64,000 nt of DNA from Ruminiclostridium cellobioparum DSM 1351 = ATCC 15832. Lineage in GTDB: Bacteria; Bacillota; Clostridia; Acetivibrionales; DSM-1351. The position numbers and the translations under genes are program-made. Below the pieces are notes generated by a model. The model was not told the DNA's origin. It worked only from the letters and a program-made list of their open reading frames with translations, and made no database searches. Of the stretch, positions 56,321-64,000 are shown piece after piece. The number at the start of each line of letters is the position of its first letter. Within the stretch, counting starts at the first letter, position 1. The stretch is from the NCBI RefSeq assembly GCF_000621505.1, contig NZ_JHYD01000002.1:1-64000 (forward strand), in the 5' to 3' direction.

Positions 56321-56540
56321 ATGGGAATTAATGTGGAGCATATTTCAAAAAGTTATCATGTTGTGAGAGAGAAAAGGGACTGCTTTGTTCGGTAAAGCAA
56401 TTTTTCCAACCGCACTATACAATAATCAATGCGGTAAAAGATATTTCCTTCAACATTGAAACCGGTAAGATTGTTGGGTTTATTGGTGAAAATGGGGCAG
56501 GCAAGTCAACAACAATTAAGATGATGGTTGGAATCCTAAT
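56321..56540 (+). pseudogene. ABC-transporter ATPase remnant
   Basis: The ATG at 56321 starts MGINVEHISKSYHVVREK. A frame change near 56375 leads to VKQFFQPHYTIINAVKDISF and GFIGENGAGKSTTIKMMVGI, an ABC Walker A. The sequence then stops at a TGA after about 72 codons. Most of the ATPase, including signature and Walker B, is deleted. It lies divergent from the lysR gene. Confidence 0.75.
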
Positions 56541-56548
56541 ATGAATTC

Positions 56549-56735
56549 TTGTTTCTATTCACCACCAACTGGCTTACGTACTCAATAAGCAGCTTCCTGT
56601 TATGGCAGCCAATGAAGGATATGGGGGAGCTGGTGAGGAGCGGGGGAATGGATTCGTATCTGATTCGTCCACTCAATCCGCTGGTTTATCTGGTAGTACG
56701 GCAGTTTCAATATACCTTTTGCCAGTGGTACATAG
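56549..56735 (+). pseudogene. ABC-2 permease remnant
   Basis: The frame reads FLFTTNWLTYSISSFLLWQP and SGGMDSYLIRPLNPLVYLVV, typical of an ABC-2-type export permease that would be the partner of the preceding ATPase. Only about 60 residues survive; the later part of the open frame (to 56884) does not look like the family. The deletion joined the two genes. Confidence 0.65.
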
Positions 56736-56898
56736 GAAAATTTAAAGAAATATACATAGTATGCAGATACACCATGGAAATTAATGAGAATCTGTTATAT
56801 AATGGGGAGGTAAAATGTCCAGTAGGAAACCGTGAAAAAGCAGCTGTAGGACAGTTTTGTTTTATACATACAATATATATTTAAATTACAGATATCAA

Positions 56899-56925
56899 AG
56901 GGACTTTTAAACAGTCTCTTTTTTT
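56899..56925 (+). terminator. Terminator downstream of the ABC remnants
   Basis: AGGGACT (56899-56905) pairs with AGTCTCT (56913-56919) with one G-T pair, followed by a T-run to 56925. Confidence 0.75.
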
Positions 56926-57018
56926 GTAACTTGGTAACAGAAATCCGCAACTTAGGTTGTGCAGACTTGAAATAAAGAAATACCGGAGATATTATAAAAG
57001 CGATATGGAGGTCAGTAA

Positions 57019-57459
57019 ATGAAGATTAACATTCAGACTTTCAGCGATGTACAGGAGACCGAGATAAATATTATCTGCAATCAGCTGACACCGGAAATTG
57101 AAAGGCTTGTCTCGCTTATCCGCATTATGGATATGAAGTTTACCGGAGAGAAAAACGGGCAGATACATATATTGGATATCAGCAAGATTCTATATATAGA
57201 TACGGTGGATAAGAAAACTTTCTTTTACACCAAAACTGACGTTTATGAAACTCCGTTGCGGCTTTATGAGCTGGAGGAACAGCTTGGAGGAACAGAATTT
57301 TTCAGGGCGAACAAATCCTGCATTGTCAATTTTGAGCAGATCCAATCCCTAAAATCAGATCTGGACGGGAGGATTCTGCTTACTATGAGCAATAATGAGA
57401 AACTGTATGTTTCAAGGCAGTATTCACCTTTTGTAAAAAAGAAACTGGGGGTGAAGTAA
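57019..57459 (+). CDS. LytTR-family transcriptional regulator
   Basis: This 146-residue protein has a C-terminal LytTR DNA-binding domain (about 45-143, with ISKILYIDTVDKKTFFYT, then FFRANKSCIVNFEQIQSL). The N-terminal part is short and has no response-regulator receiver domain. Such stand-alone LytTR proteins often control the DUF3021/ABC genes next to them. GGAGG precedes the ATG; the next gene starts one base after the stop. Confidence 0.9.
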   Translation: MKINIQTFSDVQETEINIICNQLTPEIERLVSLIRIMDMKFTGEKNGQIHILDISKILYIDTVDKKTFFYTKTDVYETPLRLYELEEQLGGTEFFRANKSCIVNFEQIQSLKSDLDGRILLTMSNNEKLYVSRQYSPFVKKKLGVK

Positions 57460-57460
57460 T

Positions 57461-57958
57461 ATGGAGAAAAGGTTTACTATATTTGATTTTTTTTCAGAGG
57501 CATTTAACACATTTTCCATTATGGTGATCTGTATTGCATTTACGGCCCGTTTTGTGGGAAAGGACGCCGGTGCCATTTCATCGCTTTACAGTTTTGGAAG
57601 TGACGGTATAGCGGTTTATACAATAGTTCAATTCCTGCTGGTATCTCTGGTTATGGAAGGTTCAAAAGTATTTTGGTTTTCTGAAAAGCTGCTTAAACAT
57701 ATGACTGCATTTTGGAGAACAGTGGGCATGGTATTATCGGTAATACCGATAATTACCGTTTTTGCCGGTGTATTTGACTGGTTCCCTCTTAATAACCTGT
57801 ATGCCTGGTGCGGTTTTCTGACAGCCTTTTCCAGCTGCTTTGCTCTGAGCCTGCTGGTAATATATATAAAGACAAAACTGGAAAACAAAAAGATTGAGAA
57901 AGGCTTTGAACGTTACCGTAAAGAGCATGGATTGGAGGAAGATGATGAACAGTCTTGA
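57461..57958 (+). CDS. DUF3021 family membrane protein
   Basis: This 165-residue protein has four hydrophobic segments (about 15-33, 48-65, 86-105 and 112-132) and a charged C-terminal tail. The pairing with a LytTR regulator is typical of DUF3021 proteins, where the membrane partner may act as an anti-activator of the regulator. The end overlaps the ABC ATPase start by 14 bases. Confidence 0.82.
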   Translation: MEKRFTIFDFFSEAFNTFSIMVICIAFTARFVGKDAGAISSLYSFGSDGIAVYTIVQFLLVSLVMEGSKVFWFSEKLLKHMTAFWRTVGMVLSVIPIITVFAGVFDWFPLNNLYAWCGFLTAFSSCFALSLLVIYIKTKLENKKIEKGFERYRKEHGLEEDDEQS

Positions 57959-58790
57959 GATTGAGAAGCTGGAAAAAATATTCGGAGAAAAAAAGGTTCT
58001 GGATAATATCTGCCTGACTGTGGCCTGCGGAGAACTTTTTGGACTGCTGGGGCCTTCGGGAGCAGGTAAGACCACCCTGATCAAAATATTGACGGGACAG
58101 TTGAAGTATGGCGGGCAGGCCAGGGTATTGGGAAAGGACTGCAGCAGGTTCGGCAATGAAATTTATTCGAAAGTCGGGATGGTACTGGACAATTGCGGAG
58201 TATATGAAAGATTGGACTGCTATGACAATATGAAGCTGTTTGCCCGGATATACAGGATTGATAATCGGACAATCCATTCTGTCCTAAAAAGGGTTGGGCT
58301 GTCGGAAGCCGTGAAAACGCCTGCGGGACGGTTGTCAAAAGGCATGCGGCAGAGATTGCTGCTGGCCAGGGCAGTGCTTCATAAACCGGAAATTTTATTT
58401 CTGGATGAGCCCACAGGCGGTTTGGACCCTGCGACGGCCCAGGAAATCCACGAATATCTGAATGAACTTAAAAATGCGGGAACAACTATATTCCTGACAA
58501 CTCACAATATGGAAGAAGCCTATAAGCTATGTGATAATATTGCTTTGCTGAACGAAGGAAAAATTGTTGAATACGGAGTTCCCGGAGAGTTATGCCGGAA
58601 ATACAACCGGGAAAATACGGTTGAAATTATATTTAAGAATGGGGAGACAGTCAGGATTCCAAACAGTTCAGCTTCAGCAGAAAAAATAGCCTCATATTTC
58701 AGTGAAGATAAGGTGGAGGCCATCCATTCCTCCGAACCCAATCTCGGAACTGTATTTATGAAATTGACGGGGAGGGGCTTGAACCTATGA
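57945..58790 (+). CDS. ABC exporter ATPase
   Basis: This 281-residue protein has Walker A GPSGAGKTT, the signature RLSKGMRQR, Walker B ILFLDEPTGGLDP and the His switch TTHNMEE. It resembles drug- or lipid-export ATPases of the CcmA type. The second of two adjacent ATGs (57945) sits five bases from GGAGGA and is chosen. The stop overlaps the permease start. Confidence 0.93.
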   Translation: MNSLEIEKLEKIFGEKKVLDNICLTVACGELFGLLGPSGAGKTTLIKILTGQLKYGGQARVLGKDCSRFGNEIYSKVGMVLDNCGVYERLDCYDNMKLFARIYRIDNRTIHSVLKRVGLSEAVKTPAGRLSKGMRQRLLLARAVLHKPEILFLDEPTGGLDPATAQEIHEYLNELKNAGTTIFLTTHNMEEAYKLCDNIALLNEGKIVEYGVPGELCRKYNRENTVEIIFKNGETVRIPNSSASAEKIASYFSEDKVEAIHSSEPNLGTVFMKLTGRGLNL

Positions 58791-59473
58791 TTCAGATAAA
58801 CCATATGACTGCCATACTGGCAAAAGATATAAAAGATGTGATCAGGAATATCCAGGTGCTTGTTTTGTTTATTGTATATCCGGCTGTGGCCTTTATAATG
58901 ACACAATCCATTGGAGGAGAAAAGTTATTTTTCATCGGAGTGTTTGCAACAATGCATTTCGTGTTTACACCTATTGTAGTGGCAGCAAGCATGATTGCCG
59001 AGGAAAAGGAGAAAAATACACTGCGTGTGCTAAGGATGTCGGGCATTTCATCCCTGGAATTCTTTTTGAGCACGGCAGTATTTGTGGTGGTTCTGGACTG
59101 CTTGACCGGAAGTTCTTTTTTATTAATGCAGGGAGACGGCTCAATCAATGTGGGGGTGTTTTACTCTGCCGCAATTTTCGGAAGTGTCATATCGGTATTG
59201 ATAGGAATGTGCGTGGGAACCTATTCAAAGAGTCCCAGTGCTACAAACGGTCTTGCGGTGCCGCTGGGAATGATCTTTTCCTTTCTTCCCATGCTTTCAT
59301 ACTTTAATAAAAATCTGGAGAGCATATCAAAATACCTTTTTGGGCAGCAGATACAGTATTTGATAGGGGGACAGAGGTGGACGGCAGAGGCTGTTATTAT
59401 CTGTTCAATAAATTTTATAATAGTCACAGGGCTTTATATACTGCTTTACAGAAGGGCAAAAACAGACGAGTAA
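58787..59473 (+). CDS. ABC-2 type exporter permease
   Basis: This 228-residue permease has six hydrophobic segments and the ABC-2 pattern FTPIVVAASMIAEEKEKNTLRVLRMSGIS, which is the coupling-helix region. It overlaps the ATPase stop by four bases, so the two form one exporter. Its substrate is not shown. A small (AATAATAAG)-type tandem stretch at 59476-59512 follows. Confidence 0.92.
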   Translation: MIQINHMTAILAKDIKDVIRNIQVLVLFIVYPAVAFIMTQSIGGEKLFFIGVFATMHFVFTPIVVAASMIAEEKEKNTLRVLRMSGISSLEFFLSTAVFVVVLDCLTGSSFLLMQGDGSINVGVFYSAAIFGSVISVLIGMCVGTYSKSPSATNGLAVPLGMIFSFLPMLSYFNKNLESISKYLFGQQIQYLIGGQRWTAEAVIICSINFIIVTGLYILLYRRAKTDE

Positions 59474-59544
59474 ATTAATAAGAATAATAAGAATAATAAG
59501 CATAATAAGAATTACAAACTTACAAAAATCACATGGAGAAATTA

Positions 59545-60306
59545 ATGAATTATATTATCAAGCCCGGTAAAAACCTTGCGGCAGTATCTGATACCGTAAA
59601 GGCCGAAAATCATAAGCACTGGATGCTGCAGCTGTTCCTTAGCTGTGCCGGGAACCTGGATATCAATGTTGAAGGAAAGGAAATATCCTGCAAATGCATA
59701 GTTGTTGATATGGCTGCCCGGCATGAATTTAAAACGGGTGAAAAGGTACATTTTACAATTCTTATGGAACCTACCACTGAAACGGCCAGACAGATAAGAA
59801 GGGATTTCCTGGAGAATAAGCCGTACTTTATCCTGCCCGGTGAAACGGCTGACCGGCTTCAAAAGCAAATAAACGGGATATTGGGAACAATGAATAAAGA
59901 CAATCTGCTGGGATTTATAGATGGGGTATATGAGATTTTTCATACCGGTAAATCCTTGCCTGACTTTGATGTAAGAATATATGAATTGTTGAAGCTGCTT
60001 GAAGCATGTAAGTATGATCAGGGAAAATATAATTTAAGGTATTTTTCGGATAAATTGTCACTTTCGCCCAGCAGGCTGGCGCATCTTTTTAAGGAGCAGA
60101 CCGGGATACCTCTGAAGAGCTATATGGTGCTGAATAAATTACTCAGGGCTTACACAGTGCTGTTCGAAGGCAGTAATATAACCCAAGCTGCCATGGCAGC
60201 AGGGTTTGATACTCCTGCACATCTGGCCCGCACAAACAGGGATATGACAGGCATGTCGGCAAGCGGTATTCTAAAAGACAGCGAGTTTTTAAAAGTTTTT
60301 TTCTGA
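59545..60306 (+). CDS. AraC-family transcriptional regulator
   Basis: This 253-residue protein has an N-terminal ligand-sensing region (about 1-140) and a C-terminal AraC double helix-turn-helix (about 150-250) with YFSDKLSLSPSRLAHLFKEQ and SNITQAAMAAGFDTPAHLAR. ATG 59545 follows GGAGAAA with good spacing. It may act on the ABC exporter upstream or the next gene; neither is shown. Confidence 0.9.
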   Translation: MNYIIKPGKNLAAVSDTVKAENHKHWMLQLFLSCAGNLDINVEGKEISCKCIVVDMAARHEFKTGEKVHFTILMEPTTETARQIRRDFLENKPYFILPGETADRLQKQINGILGTMNKDNLLGFIDGVYEIFHTGKSLPDFDVRIYELLKLLEACKYDQGKYNLRYFSDKLSLSPSRLAHLFKEQTGIPLKSYMVLNKLLRAYTVLFEGSNITQAAMAAGFDTPAHLARTNRDMTGMSASGILKDSEFLKVFF

Positions 60307-60351
60307 TTTGTGTGATACCATATAGCCAAACTTGAAGGGAGGTCAATATGG

Positions 60352-61050
60352 ATGAATAATTATCTGGAAAAAACAAGAATGCTTGATTATGGAAACAAAG
60401 CTGTTCAAGAGCTGATACAGGGCCGGGGATGGGCTTCAATGGACACCTTCAATAAAATCCGGGAAATATATAATTTTGTGAGAGATGAGATTAAGTTCGG
60501 TTATAATACCGATGACAATATACCTGCCTCAAAGGTACTTGCCGACGGTTATGGACAGTGCAATACAAAAGGGACCCTGTTTATGGCAATTCTGCGGGCT
60601 GTTGGAGTTCCCTGCCGGATGCATGGTTTTACCATTAATAAGGAACTGCAGTTTGGCGCCATGACAGGCATAATTTACAGATTAGCGCCAAAGAGTATCA
60701 TTCATAGCTGGGTTGAGATACTATACGAAGGTAAATGGTTCAACCTGGAAGGTTTTATTCTGGATCAAAAATACCTGTCCAGTCTTCAGAAAAAATTCGA
60801 TAACTGTCAGGGCAGCTTTTGCGGCTACGGAGTTGCGGTCGAAGATTTTAAAAATCCCCACATTGAGTGGAATGGCAATGACACCTACATTCAAAAGGAA
60901 GGTATTAACAATGATTTCGGTGTTTTTGACAATCCCGACAGGTTTTTTTTGGAGCATTCCCAGCAGTTAAGCCCTATAAAAAAAGTGATATTCAGGTACG
61001 TCGGAAGGCAGCTGATGAACCGCAATGTTGAGAAAATCCGTAATTTTTAA
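60352..61050 (+). CDS. Transglutaminase-like domain protein
   Basis: This 232-residue protein has the papain-fold transglutaminase-like pattern: Cys70 in GYGQCNTKG, His118 in IHSWVEI, and a following acidic residue in WFNLEG. The third residue is Glu where Asp is usual. No signal peptide is seen, so it is probably cytoplasmic and may be a peptidase or amidase. AAGGGAGG precedes the ATG; a nearer ATG at 60348 stops at once. Confidence 0.8.
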   Translation: MNNYLEKTRMLDYGNKAVQELIQGRGWASMDTFNKIREIYNFVRDEIKFGYNTDDNIPASKVLADGYGQCNTKGTLFMAILRAVGVPCRMHGFTINKELQFGAMTGIIYRLAPKSIIHSWVEILYEGKWFNLEGFILDQKYLSSLQKKFDNCQGSFCGYGVAVEDFKNPHIEWNGNDTYIQKEGINNDFGVFDNPDRFFLEHSQQLSPIKKVIFRYVGRQLMNRNVEKIRNF

Positions 61051-61088
61051 GCTAAATGCCTATTGAAGCATATTTAGTTGTATTGTCT

Positions 61089-61150
61089 TTTCATACCCTC
61101 TATTGACAATGCACAATACGTGTTATACGTTGTCAATAGAGGGTATGAAA
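61089..61150. repeat. 21-bp perfect palindrome containing 28-base repeat copy 2
   Basis: TTTCATACCCTCTATTGACAA (arm 61089-61109) is perfectly complementary to 61130-61150. The 28 bases at 61094-61121 match 51257-51284 with one mismatch. It lies between two convergent genes and could act as a bidirectional terminator, but there is no T-run. Confidence 0.65.
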
Positions 61151-61903
61151 TCACAGGGCTATTTCCTCTCCGTCCCGGGGTATAAATATCCTATCCTGCA
61201 TATTATTTTCCAAAACATATCTGCCCAGGTCCTTTCTTGTGAGTATGCAGTGATTCCAGCTTTCCATGTGGACAGCGATTATTTTGGAGGCTGGGGAATG
61301 CCGGTATATTGCGGCAATATCTTCAATTCCCATGGTAATGGGTCTTCCGGAGGAGAAGGTGGCTTCTCCGGCGTTACATATAACTATATCGGGCTTATAC
61401 CTGTCCAGTACCTTCCTTGTTGCCGAATAAAATATGCTGTCGCCGGTAATATAAACGGCAGACTCCCCGGTGGCGCTTATCACGAAGCCCGACACAGGTG
61501 CAAACATAAGGGCGGCTGCTCCGTGGCCGTGCCGGGCAGGAGTTCTGGCAATGCACATACCTTCCCAGTTGATGTGCCGGCATATGGCAGTAACATTTTC
61601 AAATCCGTAATTCAGTAATTTATCCCTGTCCCGGGGCTGACAGAAAATCTGCTTATCTCGGGGCAGCAATCTGGCGGCCGCTTCATCAAAATGGTCCCTG
61701 TGGGTATGGGTGACCAACACGGCATCACAAGCTGTCAGCATTTCCCCGGAAACAGGAAGCTCCACCAGAGGATTCCTGTTTTGACTTTCAGCAGGTTTTG
61801 CAGGTTCCATACTTCCCTTATCTGAAAAAACAGGATCAACCAGCAGCTTCCTCTTATTTATTCCAAGTATTATTGTGGCATGGCGCACAAGTCTAAAATA
61901 CAT
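61151..61903 (-). CDS. Metallo-beta-lactamase-fold hydrolase, UlaG-like
   Basis: This 250-residue enzyme has the metal-binding THTHRDHFD motif, with further ligands in PARHGHG, ITGDSIF and VHMESWNHC. It belongs to the MBL-fold branch related to UlaG, an L-ascorbate-6-phosphate lactonase. Such proteins also include RNases and phosphodiesterases, so the substrate is open. The ATG at 61903 is chosen; the longer frame to 61939 starts at TTG without a ribosome site. Confidence 0.85.
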   Translation of the reverse strand: MYFRLVRHATIILGINKRKLLVDPVFSDKGSMEPAKPAESQNRNPLVELPVSGEMLTACDAVLVTHTHRDHFDEAAARLLPRDKQIFCQPRDRDKLLNYGFENVTAICRHINWEGMCIARTPARHGHGAAALMFAPVSGFVISATGESAVYITGDSIFYSATRKVLDRYKPDIVICNAGEATFSSGRPITMGIEDIAAIYRHSPASKIIAVHMESWNHCILTRKDLGRYVLENNMQDRIFIPRDGEEIAL

Positions 61904-62345
61904 ATATTTATCAGCCTTTCGATATGATATACTTAACAAAAATATATTTAATTTGATTATATAAAATTATAATGCAGGCAGCACTTTAATGGGCCAAGAG
62001 TTGAGGCTTGCATATTTTCAAAATTCAAAATTTATTGGCGGATTTGTTGAGTTTATAAAGGCCAAATTAACCTCCTTTATTCGCCACATTGCGATAAAGG
62101 ATATAAGTTTTCATTACATTTTGTGGCCACAAATGCGGCTCATGGAGGTTAGCTTGAAAGACTTCACTTGCGTTCGTCTTCCAAAACTAACCTGTGAATT
62201 TATGGCCGTGCGAAATATTCAAAGTATTTACCAATACTTTGAAAGCGCACATGGCCAATTAACCTCCTTTATTCGCCACATTGCGATAAAGGATATAGGT
62301 TTTCATTACAGTTTTGTGGCCGCTATGCGGCTCATGGAGGTTAAT
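61904..62345 (+). other. Leader region of lrp with a duplicated cassette
   Basis: Only non-coding sequence is seen here. The long frame open from 61989 is explained by repeats. Cassettes at 62061-62152 and 62253-62344 share AATTAACCTCCTTTATTCGC, CATTGCGATAAAGGATATA and CTCATGGAGGTTA. The block between them is a nested palindrome (AAAGTATT/AATACTTT near 62221-62240 with CGTGCG/CGCAC arms). Confidence 0.7.
62061..62344 (+). repeat. Tandem cassette pair with anti-ribosome-site arm
   Basis: Each copy begins AACCTCC and ends GGAGGTT, so the arms can pair and hide the ribosome site. In copy 2 the GGAGGTTA end is the actual lrp ribosome site. Copy 1 contains the perfect palindrome TTTGTGGCCACAAA (62120-62133), repeated before metG at 63393-63406. 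Confidence 0.6.
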
Positions 62346-62759
62346 ATGTTTGATGAAGTGGATATGGAAATAATTAAAATCCTGCAGAACAATTCACGAA
62401 TGCAGCTGCAGGAGATTGGAAATATGGTTCATTTGACAGGACAGGCGGTCAGAAACAGAATTACACGTCTGGAAAAGCTCGGTGCCATTGAAGGCTATAC
62501 TATAAAGACCAATATGGCAAAGCTTGGCCTGGGGCTGACCGCTTATGTCACTGTATACATGAAAACCAACAATCATGCGGCTTTTCATAAATATATAAGA
62601 GACAACACAATGATCACAGAAGCCCACAGGGTCAGCGGAGAGGGCTGTTACAGCCTGAAGGCCGAAGTTGCAAGCCATGGGATGCTGGAGGAGCTTCTGG
62701 ACGGAATACTGCAATTTGGAAACTATAAGGTCAACCTGTCCATAAGCAGGATAAAGTAA
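62346..62759 (+). CDS. Lrp/AsnC-family transcriptional regulator
   Basis: This 137-residue protein has an N-terminal AsnC helix-turn-helix (VDMEIIKILQNNSRMQLQEI then VHLTGQAVRNRITRLEKLGAI) and a C-terminal RAM-type ligand domain. Lrp proteins respond to amino acids. ATG 62346 directly follows ATGGAGGTTAAT. It lies upstream of the Met T-box and metG, but no link is shown. Confidence 0.9.
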   Translation: MFDEVDMEIIKILQNNSRMQLQEIGNMVHLTGQAVRNRITRLEKLGAIEGYTIKTNMAKLGLGLTAYVTVYMKTNNHAAFHKYIRDNTMITEAHRVSGEGCYSLKAEVASHGMLEELLDGILQFGNYKVNLSISRIK

Positions 62760-62827
62760 AGCTACGGGAGATAATATATCTGGAAGGTTCGGATAACACA
62801 CTGGATTGTCCGGCCGTTAAAAAGTAA

Positions 62828-62857
62828 TTGACAAAAAAATTGCATACGGCATATAAT
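62828..62857 (+). promoter_or_regulatory. Promoter of the metG transcript
   Basis: TTGACA (62828-62833), 18 bases, then TATAAT (62852-62857); both boxes are perfect. Confidence 0.88.
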
Positions 62858-62879
62858 ATATAAAAGTTTTATTGGTAAG

Positions 62880-63260
62880 AATATTAATAATTTTATAGTT
62901 TCATGCAAAGACTGCGAAAAGAAGAGTAAGTACCGGATACATTTACAGAGAGTCCTGCTGCTGAGAGAGGATATGGTTTGAAGATACTGAACATGGTCTT
63001 GGAGTTGCGCACCGAACACATTTAGAATGAAGCCTGCCGTCATTATGAGGGCTGTGGGGATTTCGTGCCAGGCTGCGACGGTTTCGCCCGTTATAGTGAT
63101 AGAGTATAAGGTAACAGGTCTTGCCCGGCAATTTCCGGAGCAGGAATTTGACCCGTACTCGATGAGGTTCCTGCCGTGAGGCCGGAACAAATTTGGAGTG
63201 GTAACGCGAAGTCATACTCTCGTCTCCGAAAATAATATTTTCGGAGGTGGGAGTTTTTTT
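62880..63260 (+). ncRNA. T-box leader, Met specifier, with terminator
   Basis: The conserved T-box is present in variant form as TTGGAGTGGTAACGCGAAG (63193-63211). Upstream, Stem I begins near GAGTAAGTACC and the specifier region reads GAACATGGTC (about 62986-62995), giving AUG, Met. Downstream, CTCCGAAAAT (63224-63233) pairs with ATTTTCGGAG (63237-63246), with an outer ACTC/GGAGT extension and seven T residues. Uncharged tRNA-Met should stabilise the antiterminator and allow metG transcription. Confidence 0.85.
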
Positions 63261-63367
63261 ATGCATATGAAAATATATATTTTTAAATTATGTTAAAGGA
63301 ATTTGCAGACCGTATAGAACGGTTTGGGCCGCCATTGAGGCTCAAAGCCATAACATGGCTTACATAG

Positions 63368-63426
63368 GTTAGCTTGAAAGATTTAATTACTGTTTGTGGC
63401 CACAAATGTGGCTCATGGAGGTCAAT
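63368..63426 (+). repeat. Related ribosome-site cassette before metG
   Basis: GGTTAGCTTGAAAGA, the palindrome TTTGTGGCCACAAA (63393-63406) and GGCTCATGGAGGTCAAT are shared with the lrp cassettes. The end is the metG ribosome site. Confidence 0.6.
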
Positions 63427-64000
63427 ATGAACAACGGAGATTGCAGAAATATTTTGATCGGAGGCGCATGGCCTTACGCAAACGGCTCACTTCACATAGG
63501 GCGTGTCTCTGCGCTCATACCCGGAGATATACTGGCAAGGTATCACAGGGCAATAGGAGACAGGGTTTTCTATGTATCGGGCAGTGACTGCCACGGTACG
63601 CCTGTGGCCATAAGGGCAAGGCAGGAAGGGAAAACTCCCGGGGAAATCAGCGACCATTACCACGAGGAATTCAAGGAGTGCTTTGACCGGCTTGGTTTTA
63701 CCTATGATTTATACGGCAAGACTTCCTCGGAAGAGCATAAAAATTTTGTAAAAGAGTTTCATAAAACCATGTATGATGGGCGATACATCTATGAAAAGAA
63801 TGTACCCCAGGCATACTGCAGCACCTGTAAGAGTTTTCTGGCCGACAGGTTTGTTGAGGGCATATGCCCCGAGTGCCGACAGGAGGCCAGAGGGGATCAG
63901 TGCGATGCCTGCGGAAAGCTGCTGGAACCGGAACTGCTCGAAAATCCCAGATGCTCGGTATGCGGTACAACTCCCGAGTTCAGGGAGAGCAGACACCTTT
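63427..64000 (+). CDS. metG: Methionyl-tRNA synthetase, 5' part
   Basis: The gene runs off the window end; 191 residues are visible. It charges tRNA-Met. The N-terminal Rossmann domain has GAWPYANGSLHIGR, a HIGH-class motif with Arg at the last position, and SGSDCHGTPVAIRA. A connective domain with four CxxC units (CSTC, CPEC, CDAC, CSVC, about residues 134-181) marks the two-zinc-knuckle MetG type. Start ATG 63427 follows ATGGAGGTC. It is controlled by the T-box upstream. Confidence 0.92.
   Translation, partial: MNNGDCRNILIGGAWPYANGSLHIGRVSALIPGDILARYHRAIGDRVFYVSGSDCHGTPVAIRARQEGKTPGEISDHYHEEFKECFDRLGFTYDLYGKTSSEEHKNFVKEFHKTMYDGRYIYEKNVPQAYCSTCKSFLADRFVEGICPECRQEARGDQCDACGKLLEPELLENPRCSVCGTTPEFRESRHL

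Noticed and set aside
59476-59512. AATAATAAG tandem stretch as a CRISPR or structured repeat.
   Set aside because: It is a simple A+T-rich microsatellite of about four short units.
61989-62345. 119-residue N-terminal extension of the Lrp regulator.
   Set aside because: The translation contains the cassette repeat twice (LTSFIRHIAIKDI in both), so it is a repeat artefact. The ATG at 62346 has the ribosome site.

Overview
The window looks like part of the chromosome of an anaerobic, low-GC, spore-forming Clostridia, probably a polysaccharide-degrading Ruminiclostridium-type species. The reasons are A+T-rich DNA with strong GGAGG ribosome sites and frequent TTG starts, a SigI/RsgI sigma/anti-sigma pair, a large secreted chitinase, a Gram-positive type IV pilus locus, a Spo0E-like gene, a T-box leader and the Firmicute order of ribosomal genes. 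The species assignment is inference.

Layout. 1-318: tail of an IS3-family element. 344-876: a long non-coding nested palindrome (repeat copy A). 1008-8121: a chitin module made of sigI, rsgI (carrying two chitin-binding domains outside the cell) and a secreted chitinase with three GH18 domains and two chitin-binding domains. 8432-10516: a secreted protein with a copper-amine-oxidase-type N-terminal domain. 11107-28685: a type IV pilus cluster (pilB, pilT, pilM, pilC, major pilin, minor pilins, pilN, pilO, a PilX-like giant pilin, a lipoprotein, pilD and a 1056-residue secreted protein). 29253-47305: the S10-spc-alpha ribosomal operon from rpsJ to rplQ, including secY, adk, map, infA and rpoA. 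47701-54014: the usual downstream set ecfA1-ecfA2-ecfT-truA-rplM-rpsI, here split by a reverse-strand methyltransferase, two repeat copies and an unknown gene. 54117-56730: decayed DNA (group II intron remnant, SLH-protein pseudogene, ABC-transporter remnants) around a spo0E-like and a lysR gene. 57019-60306: LytTR regulator, DUF3021 membrane protein, ABC exporter and AraC regulator. 60352-64000: transglutaminase-like protein, metallo-beta-lactamase-fold hydrolase, Lrp regulator and, behind a Met-type T-box, the start of metG.

How it fits together. RsgI probably senses chitin with the same type of domain that the neighbouring chitinase uses to bind it, and frees SigI. The pilus cluster would supply adhesion or twitching on a surface. 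The ribosomal block is housekeeping, but several of its gaps are long and can fold: a rpsJ leader with a terminator, a four-way-junction candidate before rplC, a tandem RNA-like repeat before rpsQ and a hairpin before rpoA.

The most unusual content is non-coding: a dispersed palindromic repeat family (copies near 344-876, 28849-29186, 47495-47654 and 52350-52466), a separate palindrome before the pilus operon, a duplicated ribosome-site-containing cassette before lrp with a related piece before metG, and a 28-base repeat at 51257 and 61094. All structures were found by eye; no folding program or database search was run.
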